This document shows, piece by piece, positions 13,737-26,600 of a stretch of 64,000 nt of DNA (positions are counted from its first letter, which is position 1; each line of letters opens with the position of its first letter). Source of the stretch: Trematomus loennbergii (lineage: Eukaryota > Chordata > Actinopteri > Perciformes > Nototheniidae); the NCBI GenBank assembly GCA_012861695.1, contig JAAOOA010000027.1, forward strand, positions 12,380,643-12,444,642, given 5' to 3'. The translations under genes were made by a program, and so were the position numbers. The notes under the pieces were generated by a model. That model saw nothing but the letters and a program-made list of their open reading frames with translations, was not told where the DNA came from and searched no databases.

Positions 13737-13920
13737 GCTTCTTTTTTTTGTCTTTTTTGCTCAACATTTCTTGAACAATAACTCTCTTACACATATTTTA
13801 ATTGCTGTACATAATGCTATTTAAGAATGATAAATGTTTGTCACACGCGCAGCTTAAACTTGTACAGCATAAAGGAGATATTGTGCCCTGCAGACGACTG
13901 CATTTTAATACTAACGTGAA

Positions 13921-13926
13921 AATAAA
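13921..13926 (+). terminator. emc10 poly(A) signal
   Basis: AATAAA lies about 185 bases after the emc10 stop codon, followed by a T-rich and GT-containing stretch, as expected for a cleavage and polyadenylation site. Confidence 0.65.
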
Positions 13927-14311
13927 GTATTTATTACTTGGCCTGTCTTTTTCTCGTCTGTCACTCGGACTAAAGAGTTTTAGAGTCTTAATGTTGAGAT
14001 ACAGGGGCGGCTCTGAGGCTCAGATTTAGTTGTAACAATAGTATAGTGTATAATGTATTATTAAACATTAACTGAGATAGATATACAGCAGGCAGTAGTA
14101 ACAGTAATCTCTTAGTGAAGCAAAATGTTATTTACTAGATGCCTTTAAAATAATGAATATTATTCATGGTTTTAGAAAATAATGTTGTCATGAATTAAAC
14201 AAAATTAAGTTAAGAAAAGATACTTTTGTAGCCGTTATTTTGTATTATTAAATGTAATGAATCTTTCTGCTGCACACTTCCCACCCAGGGGTTAACTGAA
14301 AACATTTATTA

Positions 14312-14799
14312 TTAAAGGGGACATAATATGAAAAACTCGCTTTATCAGTGCTTATTGAACATCAAAGCATGGAAACACTTTCTTGTACAAACCAAACATA
14401 TTAAAGGTGGGGTAGGTAAGTTTGAGAAACCGGCTCGAGATACACTTTTTGTTATATTCCATGGAATGCTCTTAACATCCCGATAGCAATGAAAATCTTA
14501 AGTGCTTTGACAAAAAATCCATACAAAATGTCATCTGTGGAAGCTGTATACTGTAAAAAGCACGACCAATCATCTGAGCCGGCCCGGCTAAAATAACTGG
14601 ATGGCCTACCTGCCTGTCAGCCTTCCATCTGTGCACAAACTTATCTCGTGCCCTCATTGGTCATGTGCGCGTTCGTGTGTGTTGGAGGAGGGGCTCTGTA
14701 AGGAAGTAGCAGATTTTCTGGCGTATTTTCAAAATCGAGCGCACTCGAGCTGGTTTCTCCAAAATGATCCTGAAAAGTGGCATAACATGGCCCCTTTAA
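14312..14799. mobile_element. TTAA-flanked element with an inner inverted-repeat element
   Basis: TTAAAGGGGACATAATATG at the left and GGCCCCTTTAA at the right, with TTAA at both ends, mark an element related to the other TTAA copies. Inside, GAGAAACCGGCTCGAG (about 14424) and CTCGAGCTGGTTTCTC (about 14744) form a second inverted pair, indicating a nested element of about 370 bases. No coding capacity was seen. Confidence 0.6.
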
Positions 14800-17700
14800 A
14801 TCAGCACTCATGTATTTAATTGCGTTAAAAATGTACGCTATAATGGCACGTTATGAAAACTGGTTGCCTCATTCAAGAAAGTCAGTGGGATGAACATTTA
14901 TTTGAAGATGGTCAAGCCTGTGTGAATGGTTTCTCCACTGTGGGTGTGGGGGCTAAACCACTTCTGTTTCAGTTTGCCACATTTGAACTGGAAATCCTCC
15001 ACTCAGCTGTTTATTCCTTTTTAATGCAGCCGGGGTTTATCAAGGATCCCCTTGTGTCCAACAAGTGTCAACGGTTGTGGCGGTATTCACTTAATGCTGT
15101 TAATATAGACAGGATGTACAGAAATTCCCCACAGTGGATATAGGATCTGTTATTTAGTCCAAGGAAGTGCAAATGACTTTAAATCATAATTGTAGCATAA
15201 AAATGCAGGAGCCTTAAACAGTTTTTGGCCTTTTGCTGTGGTTAGATTTAAGACGTTTTAACTGTGATTAGTCAGTCTATAGTATGTTAAGTTGATATCC
15301 CAGTGGTGACTAGACCAGCCTTCTATCAATTGTGAAGTTGGAAGTATAGCTTTTCTAAAGCAACTCACATGTTAGTTCCAGCTTGTTAGAGGCATTGTTG
15401 TGCACTTCACACTGAAAAACGTACCTGTCCTCATTTAAACCTGCCAGTCTTCCAGTTTGTTTAACCAATGTAAAACAAAGAAATCTAAACAATTGTGTGT
15501 AGTTTTACCTGAACAAAAACAATACAAATTAGCATTGAGCCTCATACTTTAAGACGGCAACTGTGTTGACATTGGTGATTTAAATAAATGCTAGCACTAC
15601 AATTTGAAATCCTCCAAAAGCATGTTAAAAGCAAGGATACAGCTCAACATGTTAAGGACAGTCCAGTCTACATTTTTCGGGAAAACACTGGTCGTACTGG
15701 GATCACTACCTTCATCGTGGGGAGCCAAAGTGAACATCCAAGCTTCATCCTCCTGCCACCTAACTGAGTATTTATATTCATTAGGAGTCAGGAAGACGGA
15801 TCACGGACTCAAACCATCACAGCTGTAGAAACAGAATATCCCAGAAATCCTTGTGGCAACATTGCCCACCCTTTTCGTCATGTCAGTCAGTCAGTCTGGC
15901 TGCTTTTAGTCCTCTGTCAAACTGTGAGGAACATCCTCTTATTTTTGGAGGCTCAGCATTGAGCTTCAACACTTCAGTGCCCTCTGGCCTCGTCCAATCG
16001 GCAGCCAGGCCTTTCTCAGAATGCCACACGGAGTCCCACAGCGCACCGTCCTCTCCTGTGACTGCTCTTCACGTTCTTTTGCTGTGAAATAAGGTGATAA
16101 CAACAGCTGAGGGAAACTGGAGAAATAGAAGGAAGTGAGCCGAACGACACAAGTAATCTATTTGTAAAGAGATCTGCTTCTGTCAGATGGGGGCAGAGGT
16201 TACAGCGAGAGAGAAGCTGTGTGTTCTCATGTGATATCGTCAGGGTTACACAATGATCTAAGTTAAAACTTGTTTTTTCCAGTCTAGCTCCTCATTCCAC
16301 TTTGAAAACTCAACAATCTCAGCTATTCTACTTTCAGCAAAAACACTAATGAATCATGGGAGGCCTATCAGCAGGGTCTGTGATGTATGTCCATCTACCA
16401 AGAAGCTGGGGGACACTGAGACACATGATTGTGGTGATCATTAGGAATGGAATCATGTGTGTTTGCAAATACACTAAGACCACACATTCTGTGAACACAT
16501 TGCTTTCAACAAGTGTATCACAGACTACAGGCAAAAATCATCATACGACTAAAAATAACAAAGTCATATCCAAGTCAAATGGACCTGCTTCAAATCGTAG
16601 TAATCACATGAAACATTTAGAAAGTAAAAGACTCACACACAGTACACCCTAGTGGATGAGATTGCTATTTTCCTTCTTTTAAAAATTATTTTGTTTAATT
16701 TAATAAGGAAGATGCAGAGCATAACCTTTCCAGTATCGAGAAACCTCCGCTTCTTGTTGTGCTTCAACACTACTGTCTTCAAAGACCTTGATAAATCTCT
16801 TTAACATGTCTGTTCCAGGTCAGTTTAGTCACACTTTTATTGAAGCTGTGTATTTATCCGCCTGTTTAGTAAACTCTGGATAAAGTTCCTTTCTTATTGG
16901 ATGGTCCCTAAATAAGCATATTCAAACGACTGTCACGTTTTGCACCTCTCTATGAAGTCTGGCTCTTTACTCCATTGTGTGGCCGCCCACAAAAAACCTT
17001 ACATAGCTAACATCACATAACCAGGACAAGCTAAAAACCAACATTTGGCTTTAGGTTATTGTGAAAACCTCTGTTAAATCAGACTTCAAATGAGATTGTG
17101 GTTAACATAACTGGTAGCTTTGACCATACAGTACCAGCTGCATCAGTATTGGTATTACTCCTCTCACAAAACAGATAAGACTACTCATCTACTCTCTAAT
17201 CTAAATGAACATCAATTGATGCTTTGCCCTTCACTCCAGGCACCTGTCATTGGTAAGTGCATCAATGTGTTTAGAGCACACTTCCTGTTGTGTCATAAAG
17301 GAATGCATAGTGTGATATACAAACTAAAATGCAGAAGAGGTCAGTAGTGGCTGTAAATCATTTCAAATGTGATGATTTATTAATATGATGTACTAGCACT
17401 TTCAACAGTTAATTGACAAGCTATCCAATTGCTCGTGTGGTTTTAATAACATATATAAAGGTTAGAAGGTAAATGATGTAATGCAGAGCAATTTAGCAGG
17501 AGTACACATGATGGCAGAGAGTGGTGGGGGGGGGGGGGCAGGGTGAGGAGTAGAGGGGAGGCTTCATACATGAAACAGGCAGCCGCTTGCTTAGCAGCAG
17601 TTACCCATAAATCTCATGGCTCTGTCGCCTGGACACCACCAATGTCAGCATGACACCATGTGATCGGCAGGACAACCCCCCCTCTCTTGACATGCTATGA

Positions 17701-20618
17701 TTTAGAAGCAGTTATGAGGTTTATGTTGCACTAAAGTGTTGGGGGGAGAGTTGATTTTAGCCTGTCATTATCACACTGTAAATCTGGACATTTTTACTAT
17801 GCGTGTCTCATTATAATTGATATATAACTAAAAGCCCCACTCATCATAAAATACATATTCCAGAAAAGTCCATAAAACATATACAAATGTTATTCTTATT
17901 ATTTTCTCCACCATTAATCATTATGATCCTCAGATTTATCTGGTGCTCTCAATAAACTACCTGTCTGTATATAAGTTAAATTTGCTCAATATAAGTAACC
18001 ACAATAAAAACATGCTGCTTGTACATTTATCAGGATTAACAATCTAAAATGCCATAAAATATAACCAATCAATTATTGGGGACAATTTGTACTTTCACTT
18101 TGGCTGGCACTGCTGAGAGTACTTTAGCTGGATTTAAAATAACATCGTAATTGAATATTTACAATGTTGTATCTTTTGGAACTCAAGTCAATTATACAAT
18201 TTATTCCACCAATGCATTATTCACAATAAGTTGGTATCAAACAACAGTTGTGTCCTTTACTCTAGAATAAAAACACCCACGGTGTTCAAACTGAGAGCAA
18301 CTGAGCACACAAGGATAAAAGCAGCGAGCCAGAAGTGAGAGGAGGAAGCACCTGCCTTGTCAATCAGAGAGCCAAGAAAACTTCACGAAGTCTCTGAAAG
18401 GATCCCAGCAGGCCATCGCAGATTACAGGCTCACACTTATTGTATCCCCCACACCCAATCATGTTATACATGTCACCATAGCACCACCATGTTAGCGTGT
18501 AGGACATTTTTAATGGCCAAGTTAGAAGGTAATATACACTTGAATATTACATAATAATCCTTGACTGTATAACATAGCAACCCTAAACACACCCAAAGGT
18601 CAGGTTATAATACTATTTAAGCCCTCTCACTGACAGCAGTAAGAAGCAGGTGTTGAAATGTGTTCATGCTTCACACGGAGAATATCTGGTATTAAAGGAG
18701 CGGGCGTTAAGCGGGTAGTTACACTTAATTTAAATTATTCTTCTAATAGCATTGAGACACTGTCCTGTGACAGGGAGTTATTTCCTATTAACTTAAGTCA
18801 ATTAAAATGTGCCAGTAAAAGAAATATTCCAAACATTGTCTGATAATGTATTGCTTTTCATTTGGGGAACATGTATTACTGTGGTTGCTAATAACAAAGG
18901 AACAAGACAATCACTGAAGTACTGTACTTAAGTACAATGTAACATATTTGTACTTGTATATTTATTATAGTTATCACTTACTTTATTACAGATTTGTATT
19001 GTATCACTATAATACTATTTTTGGTGAATAGCTTCATATTATATCAAATCATATAAGAAATTATTTTTGCTTTTAAATTACTTTTTAAATTAGATTATTA
19101 TTGGAATAAACATTTGATTTGTGCGTATTGTGTCTTTGTTTTCTTTTAAATAATTGTTGACTAAAATAGCAAACAATATAAAAAGAAGATACAATTAATT
19201 ACCATTTTCAAAAATAAAATGCTGCTCACAGTACATACTATTGTTGTGTGTATTTCTTTCACTCTGCCACTCTGTCCATCCTTCCAGCCACATTCCCACT
19301 ACTCCAAACTCCAACATTAATCTTTACTATCCATCAGATGGCCTTAGACTTTTCTCCCCCTACACCCCAGATCCTGACATTCCCATTTGCTCTGCAATAA
19401 CCTCATTCTCTTCACCTGAGCTTCCTTTTCTCCCCGCCTTATTTATTCACATTCATTGTCAGTTTGTAAGTATCAATGTTGCTTTCTAGCTGCCTGCTAT
19501 TGCTTTCAAGCTTCTATTACCTGCACCTGAACCTGAACCTGAACTTTAACCCAGACATGCTTCTGTCTTACTAATGATTCTCTATTTTTGGACAGCAGGG
19601 CCTCCTCAGAAAGTAAACATGTTTTAAATATTATCTTGTCCGGGCTGCAGTACCCCTACTCTTGCTAAGATTCGAGATGGGTAATATAAAAGTTCTAAAT
19701 GTTAAAATGCTCCCTACATCCCAAACTCAAATGTTCAGACAAAGAATCAAAGAAGAAATATGTGGCTGGACTGTGAGTCGCCCAATCATGTTTTAGGGCC
19801 TGCCTCTCCTGTACTTTGTATTCAATTAAAAGAATGTAATCAACATCTGTGTACAAAGGCTGCTGTTATTTTGTTTATTTTTCATGACCACACCAGCACT
19901 TAAGTACACTTAGCCCTACTTCTCTTCCAGAGTGCCTTCACAGCAGCTGCTGACTGATGAGAGCTGAGATTGACGACAGCTCACCAGTGAGAAGCTGGTT
20001 GCCATCTTAAATACTGACGGCCCCCATTGCGCCACACACAGACACAAACACCTACAGCTTGTGTCAGGGTCAGTTTTAAGAGGTCGTTTTAATTAGTGGC
20101 CATTCATGCTTGGGGTGATGTCATCGTGTTGGTAAGGCTTCATACTAAGCACAAGAAATAAAGTGCACATGTCAATTCAGGCACCAACATCTCCAAATAT
20201 TCTAGACATGTGTGCATCACCTTTGTCCCCCAATGCAAAATGTTCTTTAGTTTAATTATTACGTTTCTGTCATTATTTCACGTAATTGCGTTTGCTCATC
20301 TGGGGCGTGTGCCTCACGCACATGTTCAGTCCATGTGTGTGTAAGTGAGCATGCATACTTGGGATATACTGGGTATTTGCTTGTCTCTTTCTATCTGATC
20401 CCTGGAAAGGATCGTGAGTTTCATGTGACACGAGGACAGGAGGACCATCCCTTTGGGTCACGGTTACATCCAACCAAAATGTATGCAACCCCCCTCCACC
20501 CCCCCCCCCCCCTACCTCATTTGAAGTCAATAAGAGAGACCCCCCAGAGACGCACAGGCACACTATCACAAGACCTCCCCGTTTTATCCCAATCAGCGCT
20601 GTGAGCACCAAGGGAATC
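14800..20618. other. Intergenic, no gene recognised
   Basis: Only short frames without splice structure or recognisable similarity occur on either strand. Simple repeats include a G run near 17526-17538 and a C run near 20501-20514. The 14853-15143 frame was considered and not accepted. AT-rich segments at 17800-19250 show nothing structured. Confidence 0.5.
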
Positions 20619-23600
20619 ATGCCTCTCCCCAGCAAAGCAGGTAAGAAACCGATACCTGAGTTCCTATGGGGACTTGTGAGGTCTTTGCTACTTCATCAAT
20701 TAAAGTTCAGGTATAAGTAGGACTAATAGTTCTAAGCAAATTTGGAAGTTAAAATGTCTTGAATCTGATTTAAATGTGTGATATTTTCAGATTTATATTG
20801 CTTAATACCGTGTGACGTCTAAACACACATCTCTGTTTCCAATCTTAGTAACCTTTCAGAGCTTTTTCTCATTCTATTTTGCACTGAAAGTCATTTGCAA
20901 AAGACAAACCATTCCTTAGTTTAAGGAGAATCAGAGCTTCAGGGTTTCAAATGTTATATAAAAACCGTAATTATCTATTAAGTTCTAAATAAGTTTTCAC
21001 TCTCTTTTTGCAATGCAACCTAAAAACCAGAGAACACAGAGATGTACTATATTGTTAATCTAGCAAAGTTGTAGTTTATTCAAAATATGTCATCAAGCAG
21101 ATAACATGTATGTATTTGGCACAGTGTTTTATTATCAATTACGTTTGTGTATCATATGATGTTTGTTTTAAAGTTGTCAAGTTACCTCGTGCTGACTCTC
21201 CCAGTATGTCAGCATATATCAAAACATTCCCTCACCTTGGATTCTGCGTGTTTCCTTCGGACCATTACTCATGTCAACAAAGTGCACGAATGATCCTCTC
21301 CCATGGCGGTTATGGTTTCTTCTGCACTTGTGTCGTTGCTTATCAAATTCCCCTTAATGTCAAAACCTAATCTACAATTCCAGAGATTGTATTTCTTTCC
21401 CTTCTAAAATGACACACCTGTCTATGCTTTTTAAATCAAAACTAAAAACACACTTCTTCTCTCTGGCTTTCTAGTTAGAGCGGAGCATGACTCCTGACTT
21501 TTCCGTGTGTTTTATTCTTATTTTGTTTTTTAAGATATATCTGTTGTAATTTATTGTCGTTTATTGTGTTTTGTAGTATTGTGTTTTTATTACATGTACA
21601 GCACTTTGGCTCGACCAAAAATCGCTTTTAAATGTGCTTTATAAATAAAACCTGATTTGATTTGATTTGATATGCTGAGTGTTTCCCTATTCCATAAAAG
21701 CTTCCACAACTCAGACACCCACCAACTCTCCCTTCCAGCTCTGAGCCCAAATGTTGTTAATTCCTCCTCTGGCAGTCACAGTTATGAATTGTGAATTGCT
21801 GCAGTTACAGTTATTCCAGTTGAAAATGTGAAAGCCCTGGCTATATAAATCAGCCAATATGTGACATACGGCACCCTGTCCTCTGAACTTTGATGTATCA
21901 AAAGTTGACTTTGTCGCCATAAAAAGACCGAACTTGGTTGCAAAATACACTAAACATGAGTGAATTACCTATTCAAAGTGGTAATTCTGGGAAGGAGGAT
22001 ACACTATTTATATATGGGTCCCTCTTGTTTTTGTACCAGCTCTTTAAAGGGGACCTATCATGCAAAATGCACTTTTGTACGTCTTTTATACATGAATATG
22101 TGTCCCGGTGTGTCAGGGAACTCACCAAGTGTCAGAAAACACCACCCTCTCTCTTTTCCTCCATACCCAAATCTCTAAAAACGGGGCTGCAACGGAGCTG
22201 ATACAGATTTGAATTTATCTGACGTCAGAAAAGGGTTGCTCCGCCTATATGGGCAACTCTCCACCTATCAGGAGGATGAGAGGTTGGGCCACGGCCACGG
22301 CCATCGCCCAACCTCTCATTCACATATAGGCTGTCGGAAAGCTAAATCTCCCCCAGTCACATCTGTGTTTTTGCCTGCTCTTGCCAGGATGTCTGAGGGA
22401 GTTAACGTTGTGCTGTTGTTGGCTGCAAGAATCGGGACAAGGGACTGCATGCAATGCCATCCCTGGAAAAAGACAAGAATCTGTGGCTAGACTTCATTTT
22501 CAAGGGACATGTGCCAGAAGACTCCGGCAGATTTCTGCTTGTGTGTTCTAAACATTTTACCACGGACATGTTTATGAACTAGATTTTTTTCCGCCGGTCA
22601 ATATGTCCGTTAAAGTTTAAATCTTCCGGACAAAATTAGAAAAGTGCCGGTCAAAGGTCTTCTTTGTTATTTATTGAGCTTTAAAACAAATGAATAACGA
22701 CTCTATATAATAATATAAGAATAATACACGGAGGACGGAGCCTCTCTTTTCCTCCCCCTCTTCTGAGAGCCCAGCAGCTGATCTCCCTCTCCTGCAGGGG
22801 GGCGTGGTCAGCTGTAGCTCATTTGCATTAAAGCTACGTCACAGAATCAGCCCTTGCAAAAACAGGGCTGGAAAAGAGCAAATAGAGCGAAATGAGGCAT
22901 GGCTAAAATGCATGATCTGTTTGGTATTTTGAAAAAAAACTTCACAGACATGGGTTATATAGGTATGGCCCTACAATATATTATTCAAATATAGCATGAT
23001 AGTTCCACTTTAAATGGCTTCCATTATTCCAGAATCCTTCATGCATCTGTCTTTCCGTGTTATTTCCTTACCGTCTCCACCTCACATGTGCACTGGCTTT
23101 CAGTCAGTCAGTCTTGACAGGGAAGATGGATGAGCCTGGCACGGAGCCAACAATGCTCATCCCATTCCCTCAACCTCATCCCACTATATTTCAATCTTGC
23201 TGCCTCAGTGGGATGTTTTGAACTTGATCTACACAGATAATGTAGCTCTATCCCACTGTGATGGGAATCTGGGTAGGGACAAGTCTAAAATGGAAAAAAC
23301 AAACAGCTCTCATCAAGATCCAATGTTGACCTTTTGGTGGGGTCTTGCTGAACTGTGCACTCCTTTAAACATGAGGACGAAACTTTGTCTTTGTTGTTGG
23401 GGTGAATCCATACCCAAATCCACCTGTCATCTGCTTGATGTTTTAGACAAATCCAGCTCAGCTCCTTTGCTCAACCACAACAGCTTCATCCAGATATTCA
23501 GCCAATATTTCCAACTTGATTTATGAGGTGTCTTTTTTTATGGTCCCACTGCCCTAAAATATTTCAATGTCTCACACCTCCCTCTTGCATCCCATTCCAT

Positions 23601-26600
23601 CTCCTTCGCGTCTCTATAGCTGTGATGTCAAGCCATCAATCTGTTTAGCTATCTGTTTATCTCTGAGGGGCTTTCCTGTTGATCCAGCTGAGCATCCGCA
23701 GGGTTTAACCTCGACAGAGCAGCCAGAGAGCTGGCAAATCTCCAATCACCCACACACTTTGTGCCAGCCTGATATCTTACTCCAACGTTACTGAGTTGTT
23801 CGCCTAACTCCCCTTGAATACAAGCCAGAAACATCACGCAGGTTTCAAGATGGCAATGTTATACGTCTGTCTTCAAATCTATTCTCAGTCATTCCTCTTA
23901 ATGCTTGGACAAACCCAGCACTATTCCACTTGGCTTTGCTTTCATCGGGTTCCTTGCTCACCTGCTGTGTTCCTCTGAGGCGAGATCATGGAACGTAGGG
24001 GAGGAAAGATTCATGAGTGATCTGTCACCGGCGTCTTTCGCAACACCAATATCAAAAGAAGGCAACATGGGCAACGCTCTCCTCTCTCCCTGTCTGCTCT
24101 GTACATCTGAAGGTCAGATCGACGATACTCCAGCAGGCTTGCTGCCGAAGTCAGTAAGGTCACGTGGTGGACAATATCAAAACTGAAGTCTGCTCTGTTA
24201 TTGGACCCTAAGCCTCAGTAGGCTTAATATTTCTGCATGCCAAGTCAATTATCACATTTTCCGGTCTTAGTGGCTTCAGTCCAGTAATTGTCTTCAACAC
24301 TATGTTCTCCAGCATAACAATACACTAATACTGTATATATATTTAGATTTTAAATGACTGCTTAGTATTTTTGACTTTAAAGGATCTGTGGGATCTCTTT
24401 CTTCAAAGCCTTTTAAAGGCGACCCTCTCAGAACAAATTAGGCACACTTAGAGGAACAGCAGGTTCATGCAAAGCAATGCAAGCCCCTCCATCACATCTA
24501 ATGACTGCAGATTTTACACCAGACTCAATATGTCCGCCCTCAGCATAGGGTCACGCAGGCCGGAGAGGTTATGTTTCCTGAGGCGAAGACATGTCATGGA
24601 TTAATCGTCGCACATTAAAGAGCTGGCTCCCCTCTTCGGACATATGAGCACTATCACTGCTTTGATCAAAGACCAACCGCCATGTTTAAAAAGGGCATTC
24701 AGTGCATTTACTTTTAAGGTAATGATTCATGAACACATTAGGTTTAACATATGCTAACATTAACTTTAAAGATCTTCTTGGTTTGGTTGGGTTCAAGTTT
24801 GTCATGAAACAATCAAATAAAATACAAAATAGAACTATAAATAGCCTATAAACAAGTTGTACTTTAAAAAGATGAAGCACAAGACAAAATAGAAATGCAA
24901 AACTTAAAATGACCCATTTCTAGTGTTAAATATTTACCAGTAGTTGAGTATTACTATTTTATTTTCCATTTGCCAGTATGATACAGCTATGTAATCTTGG
25001 GTTTAAATATTTCTCACAATTTAATTAGTTGGAACTTGCTTATACAGAATGTGATATTCTCAAACTCAGCAGAACAGTGCTATTTGTGAACATTAAAGGG
25101 AACATCAATTAGAAACCCTGGAGGTCAACATGACGTACGGTAAGAAACGATGTTCTAAGGACCATTCATGCATTTGCTACACAGCCATGAGCTGTATGGA
25201 AATTGCATCCTCATATATGGAATCAGAAATATAGATGATGTTCTGTCTAATTTTGGCAAAAGCAAAGGACACACAAAACAATCTGAAGTGGTGATGTCAC
25301 AGTCTGATATGTAAGAAGGATGAGGAATTAGTTGTCCGTGTGAAATATGAGGAACAGTAATTTGAGCGCGGCTGACTTAGATGGACACAGATGGGGACCG
25401 ATGATGACCTGACTGGCCAGAATTGGATAGCAGTTTTCTCCGAATGTCAGAAGACACCATTGATTGACAAACTGGAAGAGGAACAAACAGAGATTATACA
25501 CCCGCCCACAGTGACAAACATGCCCTTGGCGGTTTGAAGTAACAGCATCTTACCGAAATATTCTTAGAATGAAACTCCATGTTGTCAGTGGCCATGATGT
25601 GTGTCCTCGGAGGTATGCTCTGGCCTCCAGATTCCTCATGTTGAAACCTTAAACTTCATGAATCAGGGCTGAGCCAACATAGTACACATACTCCTGCGTG
25701 TGATCAACTGTATGTCCAGAGTTAAAGCTGATTTACCGTCCGTGAATGGCAGCCTAAAAGAAGCGTTGATGAAGATGAGAAGCTTTAAAGATGCTGGATG
25801 CAGTTTATCAGTTGGTGTCACATGAAAGATTGTCATGCAAGGAGAGGTCATCAAACATATTAAACAGTGCTGGACAAAGAAATCAGAACCTTCACACACG
25901 TAGAAGTATTATAGTATAAAAACACTCCAATAAAAGTAAAAGTCCTGCCTCAAAAATGGCTGAAGTATTTCTAGAAAATAATGAAAGTAAAAATAGGCTA
26001 CTTGTTATGTAGAAGTCACATCTGTGCAAGCATTATCTAATTCACAGATGAGATGATGATGACATTTCTAACCTTTAGAAATCAAAAGGGCATTAGTCAT
26101 TGAATTGCTTTACATTATACAGTATAATGCCATTTTGAAATTACAGTTTTACATCATTTTATTTGAGTCCTCTATTGACTTCCATAGTAAAGCTATATGT
26201 TTTGTTTGTGAAATCCTGATATAAATATATATATATTGTATAACTAAAGGTATGAGATGAATGTAGTGGAGTAAGAGCACAAATACTTTCCCTCTGAAAT
26301 GTAGTTAAGGACCATTTAAAGAGCACAAATGGAAGTAGAAGTACCTCAAAACTGAACAACACTTTAGTAAGTGGACTTTCCACCACTGTATACATAGTAT
26401 CTCAATGTCTTATATATTATTTTTGCAGTGAAATGACAAGCTATCTTCTTCTTTTGCAGGAAAAAAAAAACAGCAATGCTCCAGAAGGTAAAGAGCTACA
26501 TAGTGTTTTGCTGTCATCTTAATGTGATAATACACTTGTGATCCAGTTGTATGCATTTCCTTATAATTCTCTCCTGTCTGACACCTCAGAGAAGCTGCCG

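Noticed and set aside
14853..15143. 96-codon forward frame
   Set aside because: No recognisable family, no splice or promoter context, composition like surrounding DNA; likely chance.
20273..20635. 120-codon reverse frame over a C run
   Set aside because: Glycine run arises from the C homopolymer; no similarity and it overlaps the likely first exon of the B30.2 gene.
22389..22582. THAP domain as a host THAP gene
   Set aside because: Frameshifted, stops at once, and sits between inverted repeats with TTAA flanks.
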